Origin: Antedon mediterranea
Lineage: Eukaryota; Echinodermata; Crinoidea; Comatulida; Antedonidae
Reading direction: 5' to 3'
DNA: 64,000 bases
Assembly (NCBI RefSeq): GCF_964355755.1
Contig: NC_092671.1
Coordinates: forward strand, 33,309,304-33,373,303
Shown here: piece by piece, positions 24,354-37,607 of the stretch
Position numbering within the stretch: the first letter of the stretch is position 1
How the letters are laid out: every line of letters starts with the position of its first letter
Notes under the pieces: model-generated
What the model was told of the DNA's origin: nothing
Database searches by the model: none
The model's input: the letters and a program-made list of their open reading frames with translations, nothing else
Made by a program: the position numbers and the translations under genes

Positions 24354-25385
24354 ATTAGTTTTTTATTCAAATGTTTTATATACCTTGGCATTAAACAAAA
24401 ATATAACGTACAGTATATAGAGGAGATGTTTGCAGAAAAATAGGGATTCTTGCGATGAACCCTCTGGAACACCCCTGGCTACAATGACAAAGTACATTGT
24501 TTACATCAGGTTAGGCAAAATTCAATCCAGACAATACATATAATAGAATTTCCTAATACTTGAAATACACTGGTTTAATAGACAGCAAATTGATATGATG
24601 ATTGCACAGACATTTTCTCTCTAGGTATTTGTACTTTGTTTAATGAAAGTAAAACCCTTTTAAAAGTACAACACAACAGCTTCAATATTCAATATTAAAA
24701 CTCCTAAAGTACAGTCCGCACTCAATAGTATAAGACACTTTAATTTAATTGAATATTGTTCATAATACACATTAAGTTTTACTATTGTTGAACTACTTTA
24801 TTATGTATATTCAAATTCTTATCTCAAGGATCATTTTAGCTTATTTAAAAAAGTGCCATAAACCTATCTTAATACAAAATCATTTTTCCCTATTATTTTC
24901 TTTCATGTTCGAAATCTAATCTATCAGTTTAAAAAAACAATAAATTTTAATACACATTAAAGATGTATTGTGTCCCAAAAACATGAATGAATAAAGATTA
25001 ATAAAATTAGATTTTAATAGGCCATTCTGCATTTAAGTTATTCACTTAACAAAAATGATTTCACTTACAAGGCCTAAAAAAAAAATTGTTTGTCTGCTGT
25101 CAAGTTTTTTTTGGTAGGGAGAGGGGGGGGGGGGGGGCAGGGGAATTTTTTATTTTTTTAAATTTTTTTTAAATGTAAATTTCTCTGTTAATTGTACGCG
25201 AATTTGAGAGTAACAAAACACACTGAATAAAACAACGAGCTCAAACATCTATTCATAATTTGTTTCACACTTTAATTCTGTTTTGGGCACGTTAGGCCCC
25301 GTGACTAAACTAGCCTAGATAGGCTAGGCCTACTACACAGTAGGTCGTTGTTAGCAGGCATAATTAAATATTTTAGAATTTAGTG

Positions 25386-25945
25386 TACCGTATATTTCGG
25401 TGTATAAGTCGCACCTTTGTATAATAAGACGCACCCCCCTAACTGAGAGTAAAATATCGGTATTTTGTATATCGTCGATGTATAAGACGCACTTTATATT
25501 TCCTCAACAAAACAATGTTTTTTCTCACCTAGGCTCGGCCGCGCCCGGCCTCAACAAGAAGGGAAGTCCCCCATTCCGTCAGTTCTTTCTAACTTGTTAT
25601 TCATGAGTCGGCGATCGTGTGTACAACTATATAATACTATTCCAATCGTAAACGTTTAGAAATGAAATTTTATCGGAGCGCCTAAAACAGCTCCATAATG
25701 AACAAATCTTTTCATCATATTTAGTACAAAATCACGCTAAAATGCCTTGAAAACTAGCAGGTTGCTGTTACGTTAGTACACTGTAGCTAGGCTAGGCCTA
25801 CTCTTTAGTAATAGGCCCAGGCCTAGCCAACGAGGTGGCGATATCTGTGTGGTGAGGCATTTATGTTCGGTGTATAAGACGCACCCTTAATTTAGAGGTT
25901 AAATTTGCGTGTCAAAAGTGCGATTATACACCGAAATAAACGGTA
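25386..25945. mobile_element. 'TATAAGTCGCAC' MITE, 560 bp
   Basis: TACCGTATATTTCGGTGT at the left and its inverted copy (CACCGAAATAAACGGTA) at the right, with repeated subterminal GTATAAGTCGCAC / TATAAGACGCACC words. A second, longer copy is at 40975-41788. No target duplication is clear. Confidence 0.8.
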
Positions 25946-25992
25946 CGTTATTAAGTTATTAAGTTCTGTTATTTATTTGTTAATTTTGTAGC

Positions 25993-26540
25993 TTAAAGAT
26001 GTATTGTCCCTTTGACTAATTCCCAAAAAATAAAAAATTTCGAAAAAAGGTGGGTCATTTTGAAGTATCATAATAGTTATTAACTATCACCAAAAATATT
26101 TCGGAAAAAAAAAAATTTAACTGAAATACAGACGTTTTTTTGTTTAAAAAATAACTTTGACTTCCAGTCAAAGTTTTCAATCAAAACATATCCCATAATA
26201 AAACGCGCTTGTTTGGCTACTCTGTATGCATAATCATAAAACTTCCTCATGATCTGTGTGAAAATACCTTCTTAACCGTGACGAGTTGTAAACAATCCTA
26301 ATTTAGCATATGCAAAATGCGTACTCATGGTTTGAAATCTTTGTTTACTTTCGCTCGTGACGATTTTCCAGATGAAATGTAATCAAACTAATTTACCTGT
26401 TAATTACGTAAATTTGTTGTTTTTGCCTCAAATTTTCAACTTAAAGTGAATAACTTTAATATTACTTTGATATGGCCACTTTAAATTTAGAATATTTTGA
26501 CCTTCATTTTTTTGTGTTTCAAGGGACAATACATCTTTAA
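25993..26540. mobile_element. MITE with TTAAAGATGTATTGTCCC inverted ends
   Basis: Begins TTAAAGATGTATTGTCCC and ends GGGACAATACATCTTTAA, a perfect 18-base inverted pair. The interior is AT-rich without coding potential. It is the best copy of the family also seen at 7054-7386. Confidence 0.85.
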
Positions 26541-26559
26541 GTTAGTTAAGAAAAAAGGT

Positions 26560-26660
26560 ACCAAGCTTGATTAGCTTCGGCTATACCTTGGCTACCTTTT
26601 GTATTAAATTGTTTTTTGTTTGATACAATAAAGAAGATTATTGTTATTGTTATTTTAATT
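26560..26660 (+). mobile_element. LINE 3' tail
   Basis: AGCTTCGGCTATACCTTGGC followed by ATACAATAAAGAAGATTATT and a GTTATT tail, in the style of CR1-like retrotransposon 3' ends. Confidence 0.5.
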
Positions 26661-26695
26661 GTTTCATCATTGCACACTCGATTAACACCTTATCT

Positions 26696-26727
26696 CCGCC
26701 CCTAATTGTTGGCGAAATTAGGGGCGG
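26696..26727. repeat. GC-rich perfect 12-bp hairpin
   Basis: CCGCCCCTAATT, 8-base loop GTTGGCGA, then AATTAGGGGCGG. It stands out sharply from the AT-rich surroundings. Confidence 0.75.
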
Positions 26728-26847
26728 CGGATGACAGCAAACAAACTATTTTTTTTTTTAGGCCTAATAATACTTTTTTCAGGCAAATAATTTGTTTACA
26801 CATGCAATTTTCAGTCAAAGTGACTATTACGTGTCAAATGAAAAAAA

Positions 26848-26880
26848 AAATATTATTTAATAATAATAATAATAATAAAA
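26848..26880 (+). repeat. AAT microsatellite
   Basis: TTTAATAATAATAATAATAA run. Confidence 0.8.
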
Positions 26881-28273
26881 GAAGTATATAAAACAAATCA
26901 TATTTCTATATTAAAAGAAAATAATGTAAATTATATATATTCATGATGCCCTAAAATAATGTGTGAACATATTGAAACTAAACATAATACAGATTAATGT
27001 CCCCATATTTTTCAACTAATTTATCATGTATTGAATTTGCTAAGTAATAGTTAAATACTTTAAAAAAAATTATTTTTAACCAATAAAAAACTGTACATAC
27101 TTGTAAAGTCTATTTTTAATAATAATTTTAATTAACATAAAAGTATTAAAACAATAATATAATAAAAGAAGATAATTTTTTTTTACTTGATGTCCTTATA
27201 ATGTGTGAAAATATTGAATCTAAACACAATGGCATTCAATTGATATGGAATTAAAGTTATGATTTTTTTTTCAAATCAATTCAAAAAGTAATAATTCATT
27301 ATTAATATCTCTTTATGTTTACATTTACATCAGTTTGAATGCAAAACTGTCTAATTTAAGCCAGTTAAACGCTGGATAACTTAAACATGTTTAATCATAT
27401 CTCAAAGTCGCATTTTTATAGCCTATTTAAGACAACCTTAATCAATTTTTAATCGCCATTATTTAAATCATTAAAAACCACTGAGACATGAGGTATAGCA
27501 TTATCTCAATGATCCTGAACAAAACCATACGAGCAGATATCCTAATAACGTTTAAATATTAATTGAATGAAAGATGTACGTTAAGAAACGTGTACGCAAG
27601 GGGCTTGATGGGGGAACAGCTTGGAGGTGAGATGTCATCGTGTTTATAACATTGATGCGCAACTAAATAGAACAATTTCAAGGCCATCCTTTGTACACAT
27701 TAATGAAAATCATAAAAATGGAAATTACCTTGACGCTTGCGAATTTTAATCAAATATATTACCACATAGTTAAAAATTGAATTTTACAAGTATAAAACGA
27801 AAGAAATTAAAAAGTTTTGAAAAGTACAGCTTTAAAAATTAATCTTTTATAATGCTAATTTTTGTTTGTCCTTGAAAAATTAATTACAAAAGGAATATTT
27901 AAAAATGTATTCAAAACTACATAACTTAACCTAAAAATGCATTTGTGTTTTTTACCAATATTTTTATTTTAAAATGTGATTCTAAGTCATCCCATTATGT
28001 AAAACATTTCATGTTGCAAAACCCAGTGGGAACATCCCAGCTCAGTCGTTTTTAACATATTCTAAATGTTACATTTCAAATACAAATGGCAATGCACTGT
28101 ATGGAGGCATATGAAAGTATAATTTATGTTTAAGTAGGTGGCCGATAAACATAATCTTACAATTACAATGTTTTTAATGTAGGTTTATTTGTTTAATGTT
28201 TGTGTAAAAAAAATCATAGATAATTTACTAGGTATTGGACTGTATAAATTCATGTATATAAAAAAAAACTAAA

Positions 28274-28476
28274 ATACAGTAGAACGTCTATTAGGGGGGG
28301 GGGGGGGCATGTTCAGGACACAACATAATGTCACCTTTATAGGGGTGTCTTCTAAAAAAGGGATGGCCTTCATGTTGAAATATGTATTTTTAATTATTCA
28401 TGTGACGGGAATGTGTTCCCTTAAATAATAGGGGTGTCCTCAGATAGGAGTGTCCCAAAGAAGGGTTCTATTGTTA
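28274..28476. mobile_element. 'TTAATAGGGGT' family element
   Basis: Left end ACAGTAGAACGTCTATTAGG, right end AAAGAAGGGTTCTATTGT, inverted to each other, with GGGGTGTCCTCAGATAGG-type modules within. Confidence 0.6.
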
Positions 28477-30729
28477 GTCCTTAACATTGATCCTGCTTTG
28501 GACATGTAACCCTCCAGTCATGCCAAATCAAACACCACTGCCAATTCATCAGAGAATGGTACAGTTATCTATCAACAATATTTCACATAAGACAATTTCC
28601 ATTCATGATAGAATCAAAAGTACAAATTGATTGATTGTTTGTAACGATGGCACTGTGGTAGTTTCATGTTATAGATCCTGGGTTAAAATAGGAAAGAAAC
28701 TCTACCTAAAGCTTGGTTCCAACTAGGACAGAACACACTTTTTTTTCAATTATCGTATTTTGATATATGATCACCAAGAATGAGCACCAAATTTGGTTTA
28801 TTTATGATTTCTGTTTGTGAAGATATAAGTAAAAGGGTGAATTTAGAAAACCGGACATATGTCAAGTACGGTAACTATGGATTTACTGGACTATCTATCT
28901 AGGTCTTCTATGATAAAAATGTGGTCAAAATATGTAATCTTAACAGACAAACACAGAAAAGGGTGAGGTGATCTCATAACCTCAATGCAGGGTAATAATA
29001 TATAAACTTACTGCAATAATAAACAAATAAACAAATGTTTACCTTCAAAGTTCAATTTATCTGGAAACAAAATTTGAACAACACATTAAAATTTCAGATA
29101 ACCTTCATATAACTGATATTAATAAAAAAAAAATATGATGTCAATGTGTAATTATGGGTTCAGCGACCTTAAATTCAAGTGGTATGCATTGACCTGGAGG
29201 CGCTTAAGAATATAATTAAAAACGTAAGTAACCTAGTTTTACTTAATCTATCTTGGTGGTTGAATTCCCCTTTTTAATATAGTAAACATGTATAATAATT
29301 CCTTTACATTAACAACCTTGATGGAACATCTTAACAATGAAAATCTATAATACTGATGACAGGATTTGGCCTATGAGATCAAAAGCCTACAACCTACAAT
29401 GGACCATAGATGATATTAATGAAAAGAAATATGTTTTACGGAAGTAAAGTAGCATTAAATCTCTCTTATTTACTCAAATCCTGATTGCAAAAAACATTTC
29501 ATAGTATCTGTGGAGTTATTTTGAACTGCTATGTAATCATGGTGACAATTTCCTGTGAAACAAACAATGAAGACTGTGGCTAAACATTTTGTTTGTTTCC
29601 AAAGGTGTCTCTTAATAGAGCTTCTAAAATAGAAAGTTAAACTACTGGAAGTTTGGAAGAAACAACTGCAAAGTTTAAAACTAACAAATATGAAGTGACT
29701 TAATAGCAAAGGATTTGGCTACAACAAAATGACCACCTTAAAAAAATGTTAACCTATGCTAACAGCAAACAGACTTTCGTAGTATTCGAACCAATATCTT
29801 GATAAGTTCAGGAAACCTTCATCATCAAATACACAAGATGCCAATCAAAAATGATAGCATATGTAAAGTTTATTGACTAGAGTATCCTCTACATAAGTAT
29901 ACTAAAACATTGTTTGATGTTATCATATCATAAACAGTGATTATTGTTTGTACAAAATGTACAGTACAGCTTACAATACACATAAAAAAGTATTGATCGC
30001 TGGTTACAGTATGGGGAGTATCGATTCCTATGTCAACCCATCACCAGAGTAGAGTTCATAGGTTTAAATAATTTCTACCTTCTGGGAAAATTTCGTTCAG
30101 AAAATCTTTAAAAATGGTAATTTAATAATAATGATTATAAAATGGTTATTAATGGACTGGGGGATAAACATCATCTACTTTTACAATTTTATGTATTTCT
30201 TCGGGGCATCATAATTTAAAACATTGCAACTGAAATTGAAGTCTTTGCTACAAGCTTCTATGGAAATATCAATCATTGTTCTCAAATTTAAAAGAATACT
30301 TTGCTTTGATATGTTAGATTTTTGTTGTTGACGCAATCTAACCTTAGCCATTCAACACAAGATTTTGAAATAGGGGGTTCAGGACACAAGAATGGTAAAA
30401 TGATGTGCTGAACTAATTTCTTATCATTATTTTTATTGTAAATTTACCCCAGAGTGTTCCTGTGGAGAGAGGTTATGGTTGCTTTTTATTGACATGAAGG
30501 TCGTAGATTAGACTTTTACTTGTGCAAATTGTTTTGCATTTAAATGTACAGTTTTTATTTCAAATTAAGTAAATTTTTTGGGCCAAATTCTAACCCAAGC
30601 ATTAAATGCTTAGTGGTATAGAAATATGGATGCTTATTGACTTTCAGATTGTGTTGCTTGGTGTTTTTAAATGTCAACATGTTTTTTGCATGTATTTTTC
30701 TTGGACTTTAACAATCATAGCCATTGATT

Positions 30730-30792
30730 GCTTGTGGTGTAGTGGTATGGGTGCTCGCTGGTGATCAGAAAGTCGTAGGTTCAAACCTTAAG
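30730..30792 (+). mobile_element. tRNA-derived SINE head
   Basis: GGTGTAGTGGTATGGG matches a pol III A box region and GTAGGTTCAAACC a B box, 39 bases apart. The 3' half lacks the tRNA acceptor pairing, so it is a SINE relic rather than a tRNA gene. Confidence 0.55.
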
Positions 30793-31959
30793 TATTCTTA
30801 ATGTACTTGCATATTTGGTACAAAATAAGTTAGTTTATAAATTAAAATATAATTTAAGTTTTTTGACAAAAAAGATGAACTTACACCAACAAGGTATACA
30901 TGACAGGTGGGCCTATAAAGACTGGTGGGCATAACAAAATGGGGGGGGGGGGGGGGGGTTAATTGGATAATAACATGGTTTACCAATAATGTAATTTAAT
31001 TTTTGTTTGATTATTGACTCTGTAAATTTTTCAATTTATTTATATAATAAATTTAAAATAATAAACAAACTTGAAGCCAATGAACGCTGATGACGACATG
31101 AAAGACATGGTGAAGTTAAAAGTTACAATTTATCACAATGGTGCCAAAACCAATAAAAATAACAGACTCTCATAACAAAAACTGTAGAGACATATACATT
31201 AATATTAATAAATAATACAATTTGTGACAAGAAAAATGTTCATTTTTGATGAATGTTCATGATGGTGCTAAAAAGGTGATGAATAATATGACAACAATGG
31301 CATCTCTTTTGATTTATTAGCAAAATTGGCATCCACATACAAAAAAAATTAATTCTCTGGTTTTAAATCCATTTTTGTTCGAATTTTATTTATGTATTAA
31401 ACCCATGTTTATGGGAACACAACCAAATGAAATAAAAGACACATGCCATTACTATGACCTTGAGTTCTGCAAATCAAATTAATGTCATAAAATATGAAAT
31501 ACAAAAGCAATAAATCATATGATTTATTTATTTGTAACAAGAGGGGAGGTAGGATCATTTACATATGTGCAATTAATGTGACACTGTACTATGCAATTGA
31601 ATACGAAAGCAGGCAAACGCAGACAAAGATACGCTTTTATACAAAGGTGTTGTAACTACTACTTTAGTACAATGTTGTGTAAAATGTGTGAAAGTTAAGT
31701 ATATAGATGGATAGCCAAAGTGCAAGAAAAACACATGCATCAGTGTTTAGCATTACATTCACATTTCGTAGTTGACTTAAAATAATAAGTTAATCTGTTT
31801 ATCAACATTGTAAAGTATATAATATTATATATAATTATTGCATATATCTTTCCATATATATCTTTTTTAAAGAAAATATAAGATAATGTCACATTATACA
31901 GAGTATATTGTTATTTTATCTTATTATTATTTATTTATTCATGTAAATTAATAAATATA

Positions 31960-32100
31960 ATAAATTATTCTGTCTAATAAAATTACTGTCTTTTATTTAT
32001 AGTATATTATTATTCTACTTTTGAATTTATTCATTAATGTAAATTAATAAATAGAATAAATTATTCTGTTTAATAAAATTACTGTCTTTTATTTATCTTG
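31960..32100 (+). repeat. AT-rich tandem duplication
   Basis: The module TCATGTAAATTAATAAAT... to AATTACTGTCTTTTATTTAT occurs twice in succession with small differences. Confidence 0.65.
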
Positions 32101-32814
32101 TTATATACTTTTCATTATACATTAAAATCAACATACAGTAAAAAAAAAACAAAGAAATTTTGATGTTGTTGACTTATATAGCATATTTAAAAATCAGCAG
32201 ATTGTCCAAAAGCGCTTAACATTTTTTTTAATAAAATGAGAAAGAAAACAGAATAAATTAAACTAAATAATGGCTTTTTAAAAGGGTTTTAAAAACTTTG
32301 ATAGATGATGATTCTTGAATGGAATTGGGAAGATTGTTCCACAGCAACTGCACATGCTTGATCACCAATCAATAAAAGTAAAATGTACTAGTTTTCAGAT
32401 TATATTAACAGACTACATTTGTATTTATTTATTTATTAGATTAATTAAATATTAATAAATTCAATCCAACTAAAGTATCTGTAACTGCTATTAAACTATA
32501 TTATAAAGTATTAAAACAAATTTGTTATCATTAAAATTGATATTAAATATTATTACCAGTAATAATTACAAACAAAGCTTTTCACAAATTAAGTTTTAAG
32601 TATGAACACAGCACAGAATTTATCAAATTTTCAGTGAAAATATATCATTGCATTAAAAAATATGTAACATAAGAATGTGTTATTGTAAGACAAGCACCTT
32701 TACAACATTAGGAGTTTCAATTCAAGGAAAAATTAAATTTTAAGTATAGTGTATAGTTGAAATAATTATCATATAATTAATATCTAGTAGAAACCATAGA
32801 ACAAAAACCAAATG

Positions 32815-32940
32815 TCAGCTTAATAGGAGTGTCCCCTGAAAAAGGGGTTAGCCGCAGTGTTAAAATGTATTTCCTCTTGTTTGTTTCAAAGGAAAGAGTC
32901 CCATTAATAGAGGGTATCCCAAAAGAGGAGTTAATTAAAT
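32815..32940. mobile_element. 'TTAATAGGGGT' family fragment
   Basis: AGCTTAATAGGAGTGTCCCC, GAAAAAGGGGTTAGCC and GTCCCATTAATAGAGGGT modules. Confidence 0.55.
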
Positions 32941-34929
32941 GTAAAAAATACATTCATAAAGAGACAGAACAGACGTTGAGAGAAATAATTTGAAATGAGA
33001 TATTATAAATAAACAATTGTCGAACGGATATTCAAAAAGAATATTAATAGATCATACAGTTGTCTTGTCCGGTAACTTTATTTTTATGACTGTTAAACCA
33101 TCTCCAAAATGTCCTCCGTCATGTCACTATTTACTTTCAGGTAATAAGCCAAAGTTTTATGTTGTGTTCTGTGTACTTAACGTAAGCCTTTAATCCGCAT
33201 AGACAGTGATCACAAATTTAATGGGACGCTACTTCGGTCCATCGAGAGTCAAATATTTCATCACAAAATTGTCAACAATTTTGGCCTCAGTAACTTTTCA
33301 TATTTCTTGAAAAAAACTTTATATATAAATGTCTTCAATTCCCAATACCAAACACACTAACACTAAAATGCAACACATTTATAAATATTTATACAAATGG
33401 GAAATTCAATCCCAGAGTACAATAGATGCATTTTGCAATTTATTATACATCAAATCTTATGGGAATGGCATATTAAATCCAAAGCTATGTGATTCTTCGG
33501 CTATATTTAAAGGAAAAAAAAACAACATACGTAGAAACGACTAGATTGATAGTTTGCTTGTTCATTAGTAAACGAAATATGCGTTTGTATAAACCCCAAC
33601 ACGAAGCAATGCGTCCGTGACATTTTCACTGAGTGTCAAATGCCACTGGACTAATCTTCAGAGCCTGGGGGTAAGCTATTAATGCATAATGTAAAACTTT
33701 ACCATCTCTGCTGCTGCCTTCCCCATAACATATAATATTGACTGTCGTCGTAGGTCGTGACATTTTGAACCCCTACATTCTATATTTTATTATCCTTTCC
33801 CTCCCAATCCTCATTTTTCATACTGCCTACATCTCAGCATTCCTTCATATATCTTGTTTGTAAGAATTACAATTTTATTCACATTTTTCACCTTTTGAAA
33901 TAAATAATTCTGGTTCTCTATTTTCCTTTCTAAAGTTTTATTTTTAGTTTATTTAACACTAATTCCTAGTGTTCAAAGTAGTTTTAAAATAAACATTAAA
34001 AAAAAATGTTTGTTTCATTTAAACTATTTTTTTAAAGAACTCTTTGTTATATAACTTTGATACAAGTGCTTTTATAAATAAAAGTTTTTTTTTTAAATTA
34101 AAAATCTGCAATTCTACCCTAATCCAATAACCAGGCTTTTCCTTAGTATTCTTCCTATTTACAACATAGATGACAAGCAAGCTATTTTCACTGTACTAAA
34201 CCACATTACAACCGGTTGTGATAACAGCTCACACAATGCTTTACTTATGTTATTCTTTTGCAAAATTGTTCCATGCAGATTAGAATAAATCCTACATAAT
34301 CCGAGTCTTAAACAACCCATTTATAAATAATATCATGTTAAAATACCAATGTCATCATGTTTTAAAATCCGGTATTAATGAATAATACATAATCCGGAAC
34401 AGAAATGAATGTTAAATAGTATTTAATACAGTCTTTGTGTCATTGCCATTATGTGAAAGCCACACAATAGAAAGTTTGTTGAATTGTTTATTTGTAAAAA
34501 CAAGTTATTATTCACAAAGAATAAACAAACAATATGTAATTACCTCATCCTTTTACAAATAAAAAAGAAAGTTTGTTAAAAAACTTGTGAAAATGTAACT
34601 ACAAATAACTAATCAACAAATTTGCGAAAATTTTTATACAAGGGTCATTTTTTCTTATAAAAATCTTATTCAATTTCACCATCAAATGTTTATTTTATTT
34701 CTTGCCTCCAATAGCAAGATGACAATTGCATTTAGCTTTAAACGCGACTAAAACTGAACCAATTCACTTTTTTTTTTATTTCAGAAGCATTTTCAGCAAT
34801 CAATATACCAATATCAGTTTCTATCAATGTATATCAATATCTCTCCGTATTCAATATCTATCAATGTCTATAAATATCTGCATTGATTATAGATTGATAA
34901 CAAGTTTGATTGTATATCACAAGATATAA

Positions 34930-35050
34930 CTTGATCCTCCAATATCTGATCTAATATCAAGGTATCCAAATGCAACAGAGGCATTGATTGGGCGAGCGAT
35001 GTAGGTTTAAGAAACCAATGTGAATTTGTCGTCAATGTTGTCATAATGAT
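34930..35050. other. AT-poorer unique segment
   Basis: About 34930-35050 is unique and less AT-rich, with both-strand open frames but no splice support. It is a possible conserved non-coding element. Confidence 0.3.
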
Positions 35051-35212
35051 GACATTAATTTCCATCAAAATTTTATATTTTAAATGTCTAAAGCTGTACA
35101 TGTTTTCCCAAGAAGTTGAGATTTTCTTACACAATTTATTTTATTCCCGAAATTGTTGTGGTATTGTCAAACTTTTGTTTGAATATGAAAACTGTTGTTC
35201 ATTATACAATAT

Positions 35213-35400
35213 GCACACACCACTTTTTGGACATCTCCATTCAGGGGACACTCCTGTTACAAATGAGGATATTGTTTTTGTAAAAAGAACAAGGGCCATG
35301 TATGTTCTAACACTATGGGCAACTCCTCTGTTCAGGGACACCCTATTAAAAGCTTAATTTGTTGGGTCCTGAAGGTGTCCCCTTGGGGAGTTCTCCTGTA
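35213..35400. mobile_element. 'TTAATAGGGGT' family element
   Basis: CACCACTTTTTGGACATCTC, CATTCAGGGGACACTCCTG, TGTTCAGGGACACCCTATTA and a GTCCCCTTGGGGAGTTCTCC end. The overlapping ORFs on both strands are part of it. Confidence 0.6.
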
Positions 35401-35819
35401 GATCAATCTATTGAATAACCTTAGTGGTAAATAATTTGTTTAGGGATTCTTCTAACAGAATAATCATATTATGACTACAAAACAAAAACCAAAACAAAAG
35501 CTGTAGTCACTGTGTCTGAAAGCTTACAGTCAAATTGCAATTATGAGTAAATGACACTTGTTCCCATAACCACCGCTTATATTACGACCAAACAAAGTGT
35601 ATTTTGAAAGGTATTACACAGGTTGAAAGTGTGGTTGCATGTTTATTGACACTCGCAAAAGTATTTAATTTATGCAATACTGCTTTATGAGCATGTTCGG
35701 CCATTAAAAAAAAAATTCATAAGCATCCAACAGCAAGAAATTCGCCAAAAACTGGATGGATAAACAATTTTTTTATCATTTATAAAACTTATAGTCTCAT
35801 TTGAGGCTTAGAGAGTGAA

Positions 35820-35905
35820 GTTGAAAAAGCTGTGAGCACAGGTCAGGATTGAACCCTGGACCTTGAGATTGGAAGGCAAGTATGTTAACCAGCAAAGTAA
35901 CAGGT
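35820..35905 (-). mobile_element. tRNA-derived SINE head, minus strand
   Basis: Read on the minus strand: GGACCTGTTACTTTGCTGG, then CTTGCCTTCCAATCTCAAGG, then B box GGGTTCAATCC. It is tRNA-like in layout but mismatched, so it is a SINE relic. Confidence 0.5.
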
Positions 35906-35999
35906 CCACTTTCAATTTATACTCAAGAATTTTACATATGTTTCGTTTAAACCAACTTACCAAACCAACTTGTACCTAAATTTGCGGTACTAGGACATT

Positions 36000-37230
36000 T
36001 TGACGAATGGCCTTTCGTTAACAGACATTTAACCGACAGACATTTTGTCGACCGGACAATTTGCATATAGGACATTTAGCCGACAGGACAATTTGCCGAC
36101 AAGAAATTCCGCCGAACTTTATCTACACGGTTTATTAAGTCAATGCGCTTTCTATTTAAAATGCATTGATCCGTCACTCAGAAAAATATGGTACGAAATT
36201 ATAACGTATTTACTCAAATACGCCCGGGCGTTTAATGTTTTAGGAGGCATTTATTCGTTTAGTGTATTATGTTAACATAATCTATATATAATCAGTTCAA
36301 AACTCATATTTATAATTAGTGTATTGATTATGACCATAAATATTGTCGGCAAAATATCCTGTCAAAATGTAACCTTGTCGGTCAATTGTCTGTTAGACCC
36401 CATTTACACTTACGTTTGGGTCCAGGGCCGGTTGCAAATATTTACCTTTTAGGCCGGCCCCACAGCGTTTACACTAGCGACGCAGATTACTGGTCATAAA
36501 TAATTTTATCGGAAGTACCATTGCATGCTGGGATACGAAGTACAGTTTGTTTAAATTGTTCTCTCTCGATCGTCAATTCAACTCTCCGCGCGAACCGACC
36601 GTTTTATATTTATACTGTATTGTTGTTTTTTGTCCCATTAAAAACAAAATGAACCCCACTGTTTTATATATAATATGGCTGTATTTTATGTATATGCGAA
36701 ACAAGCGGAGGAATACTTTATTGAAAGAAGATGTCTGAAAATAAATTTAACTATATAAATGATGAAGAAAACAAATTGTCGCCCGAAAAGGAGGAAGGTA
36801 TGTACTGAGAATGTCGGATCGTCATAACAACAACCTCATAAAAAGGTCAAACGTTGTTCATGGTTCACTGCGTAAGCCGGCCCAAACGTAAAAGCCGCTC
36901 CTGAACTTACCTGGAGAGGTGGCCCAGATCTGCGTCCGGCCCAGGGCCGGCCTAACTTTTTGGAGTATTTACACTTATCAATTGCCGACCTAGGGCCGAC
37001 CCAGGGCCGGCCTAAATCGTAAGTGTAAATGGGGTCTTTGAAAAATGTCCCATCGGTCAAGTTTCTGTCGGTCAATTGTCTGTTGACAAAGTGGTTTTCG
37101 ACAAAATGTCCTGTCAGCCAAATGTCTTGTCAGTAAAATGCCCTGTCGACAAAATGTCCGGTCGGTGAATAGTCTGTCGGCCAGTAGTCTGTCGGCAAAG
37201 TGGCATTCGGCAAAACGTCCTGTCACCAAG
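36000..37230. repeat. Degenerate 'GACAAAATGTCC' tandem array split by a nested MITE
   Basis: Units of about 18-20 bases of the type GACAAAATGTCCTGTCGGC are repeated with much variation at 36000-36120, 36345-36394 and 37038-37225. The two right-hand parts are separated by the MITE at 36395-37037. Such arrays make spurious ORFs on both strands (TDRTFCRQ..., ADRLFTDR...). Confidence 0.75.
36395..37037. mobile_element. MITE with AGACCCCATTTACACTTACG ends
   Basis: AGACCCCATTTACACTTACG at the left and its inverted copy at the right, followed inward by GGGCCGG-rich subterminal repeats. The interior is not recognised; a 63-codon frame within shows no homology. It is inserted in the array above. Confidence 0.8.
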
Positions 37231-37322
37231 TTTGCAAACCCATACCTAATTATTAGGCAAACACTTTATCATAAGCCAGGGCTTGGCTACAGGTTTATTG
37301 ATTTGACATCCTGTCTTATGGA

Positions 37323-37607
37323 TTAAGAAGTAGACAACAACCTGCCTACAATGATTTTACTCATAACTATAATGATAATGAACCACGAAGCACAACATAT
37401 ATCTAAAGTGTTTGTTGATTCCTTTTCTGCTATGCTAGCTGGGCAAATGTCAGAGCACAGTGGGTAACATGAACTAAAGCAACAATCTAACAATTTTATC
37501 TGAACACACAGATTGTCATCCAGTTCTATTTGTGGGTCGAAAGTCACAAGCCTACCATCTAACACAGTTGACATCTGATAACGAAGGTGGCTTATAGCCA
37601 TTATCAC
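37323..37607 (-). CDS. 94-codon open frame next to the DBD exon, uncertain
   Basis: The minus-strand frame reads MIMAISHLRYQMSTVLDGRL, VTFDPQIELDDNLCVQIKLL, then a cysteine-rich stretch (DCCFSSCYPLCSDICPAS), a hydrophobic run FIIIIVMSKIIV and a stop. Composition is more like coding DNA than the flanks. It lies about 190 bases downstream of the first-finger exon, inside the big intron. No acceptor, start context or family can be given with confidence. It may be the remnant of a transposon gene or a chance frame. Confidence 0.2.
   Translation of the reverse strand: MIMAISHLRYQMSTVLDGRLVTFDPQIELDDNLCVQIKLLDCCFSSCYPLCSDICPASIAEKESTNTLDICCASWFIIIIVMSKIIVGRLLSTS

Larger units (their letters stand above)
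26900..34700. other. Receptor intron, part 3: AT-rich DNA with scattered repeats
   Basis: No supported exon. Contents: 'TTAATAGGGGT' family members at 28274-28476 (with a 13-base poly-G) and 32815-32940, a tRNA-like SINE head at 30730-30790, a poly-G run at 30941-30958 and an AT-poorer segment at 33050-33290. A near-duplicated AT-rich module (GTAAATTAATAAAT...ACTGTCTTTTATTTAT) lies at 31960-32000 and 32040-32095. Confidence 0.55.

Noticed and set aside
30730-30792. tRNA gene
   Set aside because: A and B boxes are present but the acceptor stem does not pair; a SINE relic is more likely.
36836-37229. Minus ORFs rich in TDR/ADR motifs
   Set aside because: Translation of the GACAAAATGTCC array and its nested MITE.
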